Source: Telluribacter humicola (GTDB taxonomy: Bacteria > Bacteroidota > Bacteroidia > Cytophagales > Spirosomataceae). Taken from it: a stretch of DNA of 64,000 nt. The notes below the pieces were generated by a model. It searched no databases. It was not told the DNA's origin and saw only the letters and a list, made by a program, of their open reading frames with translations. Location: assembly GCF_017355935.1 (NCBI RefSeq), contig NZ_JAFIQT010000001.1, positions 1,240,001 through 1,304,000 on the forward strand. Direction: 5' to 3'. Below are positions 59,722-64,000 of the stretch, piece by piece (position 1 is the first letter of the stretch; every line of letters begins with the position of its first letter). The translations under genes were made by a program, and so were the position numbers.

Positions 59722-61077
59722 ATGTATCGATTATACCTCATCCTGCTCTGCCTACTTCCTGGAGGAATGGTCAGTGCCCAGCATTCACCGATTCTTGAAG
59801 CTTATATTCAGGAAGGTTTGCAGAATAACCTGTCGCTGCGGCAGGAATCACTTGAAATAGCCAAGGCTACGGAGAACATCCGGCAGGCAAAAGCGCTGTT
59901 CTACCCGCGTGTTACCTTTTCACCGACTTACTCCCTCGCGGCCGGGGGACGGAGGCTCCAGTTCCCGGTAGGGGACATGCTGAACCCGGTGTATGCTACG
60001 CTCAATGCGCTTACGGAAACTAACAAGTTTCCCCAGATCGAAAACGTAGACGAGCAACTGGCGCCTAACAACTTTCATGATACCAAGGTAGCGGTACAGT
60101 ACTCTATCTACAATCCGGAGATACAGTACAACTACCTCATCCAGCAGAACCTGCTGACGGCACAGGAAGCAAAACGAAAGGTGGTGGAGAATGAACTGCG
60201 CTACGCCATTGAAGGCGCCTACTACCAGTACCTGCAAACGCTGGACGCCCTGCGCATTTTTGAGAATAGTCGTTTGGTACTGAATGAACTGGTACGGCTG
60301 AATCAAAAGCTGATCAGTAACAATGTACAGACCAAGGATGTCGTCTTTGCGGCGGAGTATGAGGTAAGCAAGCTGGAACAGCAACGAGCCGAAGTCCGCA
60401 GAAACCACGAGGTAGCCAGGGCATACTTCAACTTCCTGTTGAATAAAGACCTTAAGTCGGACATACAGGTAGATGAAACCCTGACCGGGCAGGAGCCGCT
60501 CGTGACCGAATCACTGGATCAGCTATCGGAGCAGGCGGTGACCCGTCGCCAGGAACTGACGCAGCTAGCCAGCTCAATCCAAGCCTCTCAGAATGCCGTA
60601 CGACTTAACGAAAACGCTGCCCTGCGTCCATCGGTATTTGTGGGTGGTAACGCCGGGTTCCAGGGCTTCGGCTATGAGTTTAAGGGGCAAGGCTACGCGC
60701 TGGGGCAGGTAGGTTTGCAATGGGACCTCTTCAAAGGCTACGAGCGGAAGTCAAAGATACAGCAGGCCCGCATCCAGACTGACCTGCTCCGCACGAAGAA
60801 GCAGGAGGTGGAAAACCAGATCGAACTGCAGGTAACGCAGGCCTACTATGACCTCAATACCACCGGAGAAAGCCTGCGTGCCGCTACCAGCGCCCGCAAC
60901 AGCGCCGAACAGTACTTCAGGATAATCGACAGCCGCTACCGTAACGGCAACGTCCTGCTCATTGAATACGTAAAAGCTCAGAACGATGTGCTGACGGCTC
61001 AGCTTCAGCAATCCCTGGCGAAGTACGACCTGCTCATCAAAAAGGCCCAACTGGGCAAAGTAACGGCTATGCCTTAG
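59722..61077 (+). CDS. TolC-family outer-membrane efflux protein
   Basis: The 451-residue protein has a signal peptide (MYRLYLILLCLLPGGMVSAQ) and two OEP repeats typical of TolC: long helices with LEIAKATENIRQAKALFYPRVTFSPTYSLAAGG and NAVRLNENAALRPSVFVGGNAGFQGFG, and coiled-coil stretches (about 150-260 and 350-430). It forms the trimeric outer-membrane exit duct of a tripartite pump. The adaptor and RND genes follow, so it is the first gene of the operon. A hairpin (61092-61115) lies after the stop. Confidence 0.9.
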   Translation: MYRLYLILLCLLPGGMVSAQHSPILEAYIQEGLQNNLSLRQESLEIAKATENIRQAKALFYPRVTFSPTYSLAAGGRRLQFPVGDMLNPVYATLNALTETNKFPQIENVDEQLAPNNFHDTKVAVQYSIYNPEIQYNYLIQQNLLTAQEAKRKVVENELRYAIEGAYYQYLQTLDALRIFENSRLVLNELVRLNQKLISNNVQTKDVVFAAEYEVSKLEQQRAEVRRNHEVARAYFNFLLNKDLKSDIQVDETLTGQEPLVTESLDQLSEQAVTRRQELTQLASSIQASQNAVRLNENAALRPSVFVGGNAGFQGFGYEFKGQGYALGQVGLQWDLFKGYERKSKIQQARIQTDLLRTKKQEVENQIELQVTQAYYDLNTTGESLRAATSARNSAEQYFRIIDSRYRNGNVLLIEYVKAQNDVLTAQLQQSLAKYDLLIKKAQLGKVTAMP

Positions 61078-61091
61078 TCATACTCAACTCC

Positions 61092-61115
61092 GTGACCTGT
61101 GGGGACACAGGCCAC
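61092..61115 (+). other. Hairpin between tolC-like and adaptor genes
   Basis: CCTGTG and CACAGG pair over a GGGA loop, extended by GTG/CAC with one mismatch. There is no T-tract, so read-through into the adaptor gene is likely and the hairpin may set the ratio of products. Confidence 0.5.
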
Positions 61116-61140
61116 TGAAAAGAAAATATTAATCCCCAAA

Positions 61141-61175
61141 GCTAATTGCTAACACCTAATAACTAACAGCTAAAC
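61141..61175. repeat. Heptad-unit array (c) upstream of the efflux adaptor
   Basis: Five consecutive 7-base units have the consensus GCTAACA (for example GCTAATT, CCTAATA). The last unit ends two bases before the ATG. The array upstream of moxR has the same consensus and position relative to the start. Confidence 0.75.
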
Positions 61176-61177
61176 AT

Positions 61178-62224
61178 ATGAAAACGACCATACAAATAGC
61201 CCTGCTGGCACTCGTGCTACTGAGTACCAGCTGCGGTAAAGAGGAAGCTCCCAAAGAATCTGCTCTGCCCGAAGAGGGTACTATCCCTGTGCAACTGGCG
61301 ACTGTCGAAACAGCCGTACGTACTGAGCCTGTATATGTATCGGGAACAGTGGCTTCCGAAGAGGAAGCCCGACTCTCCTTTAAGATCGGAGGCATTGTGA
61401 GCCGTATCTACGTCAAAGAAGGCCAACCCGTACGCAAAGGCCAGCTGCTGGCGGTACTGGACCTGACCGAGATCAATGCGCAGGTAAGCCAGGCGCAGTA
61501 CGCCACCGAAAAAGCCGAGCGCGATATGAAGCGAGTCCAGAACATGCTCCGCGATACGGCCGCTACCCTCGAGCAGATGCAGAACGCGACTACGGGCCAT
61601 GATTTGGCGCAGCAAAATCTGAAGATAGCAAAGTTCAACCAGGCCTATGCCCAGATTACTTCGCCCATTGACGGTACCGTTACCCGCAAACTCATGAACG
61701 AAGGCGAACTGGCCTCGGCTGGCGCACCGGCTCTGCTGGTTTCATCGAACCGTAGCAAAGATTGGGTAGTACGGGTAGGGGTGTCGGATAAAGATTGGGC
61801 GCGCCTGAGGGTAGGAGATAGGGCAACTGTTCACCTGGATGCTTATCCCGATGATGCTTTTAAGGGTACCGTCACGAAACTCGCTCAGGCGGCTGATCCT
61901 ATGAATAAGCTCTACGAAATAGAAGTACGTATAGACCCCGCCGGCAAGCGATTCGCCACCGGCCTCTTCGCCAAAGTAGAGCTCATCCCATCTCAAAGCC
62001 GCAGCTACACCGTAGTTCCCGTAGAAGCCCTGGTCGAAGGCAATGGCCGGGAAGGCTTTGTGTATGTCAATGAGAGCGGCAAAGCCAAGCGTGTACCCGT
62101 CACCATCGGCTACCTGGACGGCGATAAGGTACTTGTAACGAATGGACTGGATGGTGTGAAGGAGGTCGTCACCGCTGGCAGCGCTTTCCTGACTGCTAAT
62201 AGCAGTATTGTAATTAAGAATTGA
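61178..62224 (+). CDS. RND efflux periplasmic adaptor (membrane fusion protein)
   Basis: The 348-residue lipoprotein has a signal with LSTSC (Cys at about 19) and the HlyD/AcrA-type layout. A barrel-sandwich segment near 55-85 (LSFKIGGIVSRIYVKEGQPVRKGQLLAVLD) leads to a short helical hairpin (about 90-135), YAQITSPIDGTVTRKLMNEGELASAGAPALLV and a beta-barrel (about 190-265). It joins the inner-membrane RND pump to TolC. The operon is interrupted after it by a four-helix-bundle gene. The stop codon is inside heptad array (d). Confidence 0.9.
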   Translation: MKTTIQIALLALVLLSTSCGKEEAPKESALPEEGTIPVQLATVETAVRTEPVYVSGTVASEEEARLSFKIGGIVSRIYVKEGQPVRKGQLLAVLDLTEINAQVSQAQYATEKAERDMKRVQNMLRDTAATLEQMQNATTGHDLAQQNLKIAKFNQAYAQITSPIDGTVTRKLMNEGELASAGAPALLVSSNRSKDWVVRVGVSDKDWARLRVGDRATVHLDAYPDDAFKGTVTKLAQAADPMNKLYEIEVRIDPAGKRFATGLFAKVELIPSQSRSYTVVPVEALVEGNGREGFVYVNESGKAKRVPVTIGYLDGDKVLVTNGLDGVKEVVTAGSAFLTANSSIVIKN

Positions 62225-62257
62225 TAATGTAGAATGTATAATTGAAAATCAAATAGA
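62216..62257. repeat. Heptad-unit array (d), left of the four-helix-bundle gene
   Basis: Six successive 7-base units, for example GATAATG and TAGAATG, follow the pattern xAxAATG with degenerate last units. The array overlaps the adaptor stop codon and is matched in inverted orientation by array (e). Confidence 0.75.
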
Positions 62258-62265
62258 TATATACC

Positions 62266-62634
62266 ATGAATAACGAAACACCCAAGCCGAATGTCGTTCT
62301 GGATAAGTCATTTGCATTTTCAATTTGTATAGTTAAGGTTAATCAATACCTCTACAAAAACCACAAGGAGATTCTCCCGCTAGCTACCCAACTTCTAAAG
62401 AGTGGCACTTCCATCGGTGCTAATGTGGAAGAAGCTGTAAGTGGCTACTCTAAGAAAGACTTTTCTTCCAAGATGGGAATCTCTCTGAAAGAGGCTAAAG
62501 AAACACGTTACTGGATTCGCCTTCTGTACGAAACTGGATACCTGGATGAGCGCCAGCACCATAGCCTGCTACAAGATGTAGAGGAGCTTATCAAGTTGCT
62601 AACTTCTATTCTGAAAACTTCGAGAGCTGAATAA
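62266..62634 (+). CDS. Four-helix-bundle protein (23S rRNA-IVP / bAvd-like fold)
   Basis: The 122-residue protein has no signal peptide and is helical. Its pattern (LDKSFAFSICIVKVNQYL, ATQLLKSGTSIGANVEEAVSGYSKKDFSSKMGISLKEAKETRYWIRLLYETGYL) is that of the four-helix-bundle proteins found inside 23S rRNA intervening sequences and as accessory proteins of diversity-generating retroelements. The molecular role is unknown. It interrupts an efflux operon between adaptor and pump, and inverted heptad arrays lie directly on each side. A mobile or recently inserted unit is inferred. Confidence 0.88.
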   Translation: MNNETPKPNVVLDKSFAFSICIVKVNQYLYKNHKEILPLATQLLKSGTSIGANVEEAVSGYSKKDFSSKMGISLKEAKETRYWIRLLYETGYLDERQHHSLLQDVEELIKLLTSILKTSRAE

Positions 62635-62667
62635 TTCTACATTATTCATTCTCCATTATACATTAAG
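62633..62667. repeat. Heptad-unit array (e), right of the four-helix-bundle gene
   Basis: Five consecutive 7-base units, for example CATTATT and CATTATA, end 3 bases before the pump ATG. On the minus strand the units read TATAATG and AATAATG, the consensus of array (d). Thus (d) and (e) are inverted relative to each other around the gene. Confidence 0.75.
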
Positions 62668-62670
62668 CAC

Positions 62671-64000
62671 ATGCACATATCAGAATTTTCCGTTAAAAAC
62701 TGGCAGTTCATGCTGGTGATGTTTATAGGGGTAGTGGCCCTGGGGCTCAACTCCCTCTTCAATATGCCCAGGGGCGAAGACCCTGAGTTTTTTGCCCCCT
62801 CGTTTGCCGTAGTCTACGTATATCCGGGCACCGATGCCCTTGATATGGAAGAGCTGGTGGTGGACAAGGTAGAGGAGCGTTTCAGTGCGCTCGAAAATGT
62901 TAAAAGTATTAAGACCAGCATCGACGATGGTCTGGCGGTAGTCGTGGTTGAATACGAGTACAAAGAAGACCCCGACGAGAAGTACCAGGAGATGGTACGG
63001 GAGGTAGGGGCACTGCAAAAGGAGCTGCCACAGGATATATTCCGGACCGAGATCCGCCGCTTTTCACCTACAGATGTGAACATTGTACAGGTAGCTCTTA
63101 TCTCCGAGACGGCTTCCGATAAGGAAATGGGTGACCAGGCCGACCGCCTCAAAAACGAGCTGACCAAGGTAAAGAGCCTGAAAAACGTGGAAGACTGGGG
63201 CTATCCGGCCAATCAGGTGCGGGTATCACTCAACATTGAGAAGATGGCGCAGGAAGGCATACCTGTCAATCGGGTACTGGGGGCTTTGCAGGCCGAAAAT
63301 ACCACTATACCCGGCGGAAGTATCCAAGCCGGTGCCCGTAAGTTCAACGTCAAAACTGCGAGCGACTATCGTTCCCTGGACGAGATCCGCAGCACCATCG
63401 TTGGTAGCAATGGCCAGAAGATTATCTACCTGCGCGATGTAGCCGAAGTAGAGTATAACTACGAAGAGCCTACCCATATCACCCGACTAAACAGCCACCG
63501 CTCAGTATTGGTCACGGCGGCCCAGAAAGAAGGGCAGAATATAGAGCAGGTAGGAGAGGCACTCAATCCGGTAATAGACCAGTTCGCTAAAACGCTACCT
63601 GCTAACATCAAGCTGGTCAAGAACTTTGACCAGTCGGTAAGCGTGAGTAAGCGTTTAGGGCGCTTTGCCAAAGACTTCGCTATTGCTATCTTCCTGGTGT
63701 CGCTCACGCTGTTGCCGCTTGGCTTTCGGGCGGCAGTAGTGGTGATGATTTCTATCCCGCTGTCGCTGGCTATAGGTCTGGCCGCTATTGACTACCTGGG
63801 CTTTAGTATTAACCAGCTCAGTATCGTGGGGCTCATTGTAGCGCTGGGTATACTGGTAGATGACTCCATTGTAGTAGTAGAGAATATAGAGCGTTGGATG
63901 CGCGACGGTACCCCCCGCCGTGAGGCCGCCGTGAAGGCTACCAAGCAGATCACACTCGCCGTAATTGGCTGTACCGTTACGCTGATCCTGGCGTTCCTGC
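62671..64000 (+). CDS. RND efflux transporter permease (3' end beyond window)
   Basis: The first 443 residues of an AcrB-type pump are present; the rest lies right of the window. After a short N terminus the first helix is QFMLVMFIGVVALGLNSLF. The porter region follows (about 45-330). The second helix group is at about 330-400 (FAIAIFLVSLTLLPLGFRA and VVVMISIPLSLAIGLAAIDYLG). The conserved GILVDDSIVVVENIERWM has the proton-relay Asp pair. It exports hydrophobic compounds, metals or lipids with the adaptor and TolC. The GILVDDSI motif suggests the HAE1/HAE2 type; cargo cannot be read. Confidence 0.92.
   Translation, partial: MHISEFSVKNWQFMLVMFIGVVALGLNSLFNMPRGEDPEFFAPSFAVVYVYPGTDALDMEELVVDKVEERFSALENVKSIKTSIDDGLAVVVVEYEYKEDPDEKYQEMVREVGALQKELPQDIFRTEIRRFSPTDVNIVQVALISETASDKEMGDQADRLKNELTKVKSLKNVEDWGYPANQVRVSLNIEKMAQEGIPVNRVLGALQAENTTIPGGSIQAGARKFNVKTASDYRSLDEIRSTIVGSNGQKIIYLRDVAEVEYNYEEPTHITRLNSHRSVLVTAAQKEGQNIEQVGEALNPVIDQFAKTLPANIKLVKNFDQSVSVSKRLGRFAKDFAIAIFLVSLTLLPLGFRAAVVVMISIPLSLAIGLAAIDYLGFSINQLSIVGLIVALGILVDDSIVVVENIERWMRDGTPRREAAVKATKQITLAVIGCTVTLILAFL

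Noticed and set aside
1-64000. rRNA, tRNA, CRISPR arrays, transposases, phage or integrase genes
   Set aside because: None was recognised in reading the window on both strands; a tRNA scan would be needed to exclude a tRNA fully.

Overview
The window looks like ordinary chromosome of a Bacteroidota bacterium, most likely order Cytophagales. The evidence is a gliding-motility gene (gldE) next to mutY and ssb, a fused SerB-SerA protein, a 29-residue basic protein typical of the phylum, phosphosulfolactate synthase, and many -7 boxes of the Bacteroidota type TAnnTTTG. Start codons generally lack a useful Shine-Dalgarno sequence. I see no rRNA, tRNA, CRISPR array, prophage or transposase gene. 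Both ends cut genes: a SerC-like aminotransferase at the left and an RND efflux pump at the right.

Layout. 1-3.5 kb: serine biosynthesis (serC-like plus the SerB-SerA fusion) and a YheT-type hydrolase. 3.6-5.1 kb: small proteins (lipoprotein, DUF4174, GroES-like). 5.1-11.7 kb: a minus-strand envelope-glycan run with two polyprenol-type GT2 glycosyltransferases, two large multi-spanning membrane proteins and an MBOAT acyltransferase. 11.7-16 kb: an mntR-lptF/G-eamA operon divergent from mntH, with a shared palindromic MntR-type operator between them. 16-24.7 kb: Kup, VTT-domain protein, two aldo-keto reductases, an ion channel with an odd filter paired with a DUF421 protein, a GNAT and a sugar-nucleotide epimerase. 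24.8-26.6 kb: HMG-CoA lyase and an enoyl-CoA hydratase. 26.7-34.7 kb: RNase G, the 29-aa protein, a TPR protein, HU, mutY, ssb, gldE and guaB. 34.7-48.8 kb: lipoproteins, a di-heme peroxidase, an RmlD-like reductase, cyclophilin, a BamA-family barrel, lgt and a 1278-aa PmoA-like/PVC-type/HEAT/cytochrome fusion. 49-58 kb: a zinc-protease-like lipoprotein between two copies of a 60-bp direct repeat, then slipin, yidD, moxR, prmC, ribD, aroE, dedA, comA and a thioesterase. 58.2-64 kb: a TetR regulator, a DUF4260 protein and a TolC-adaptor-RND efflux operon with a four-helix-bundle gene wedged between adaptor and pump.

How genes work together. Three enzyme activities of serine synthesis are present in two adjacent genes. 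MntR and MntH form a manganese homeostasis pair. HMG-CoA lyase and the hydratase would fit the end of leucine catabolism. The TetR regulator probably controls itself through a palindrome over its own -7 box and may control the efflux genes.

Most unusual signals. (1) Intergenic arrays of degenerate 7-bp units occur at five places in the last 12 kb. Two of them, in opposite orientation, bracket the four-helix-bundle gene like inverted ends of a small mobile unit. (2) A 60-bp direct repeat brackets the protease-like gene, and one copy is the leader and first codons of the 1278-aa gene. (3) Several gene ends carry perfect or nearly loopless palindromes, including one of 50 bp. None of these was tested by database search; all were read from the sequence by eye.
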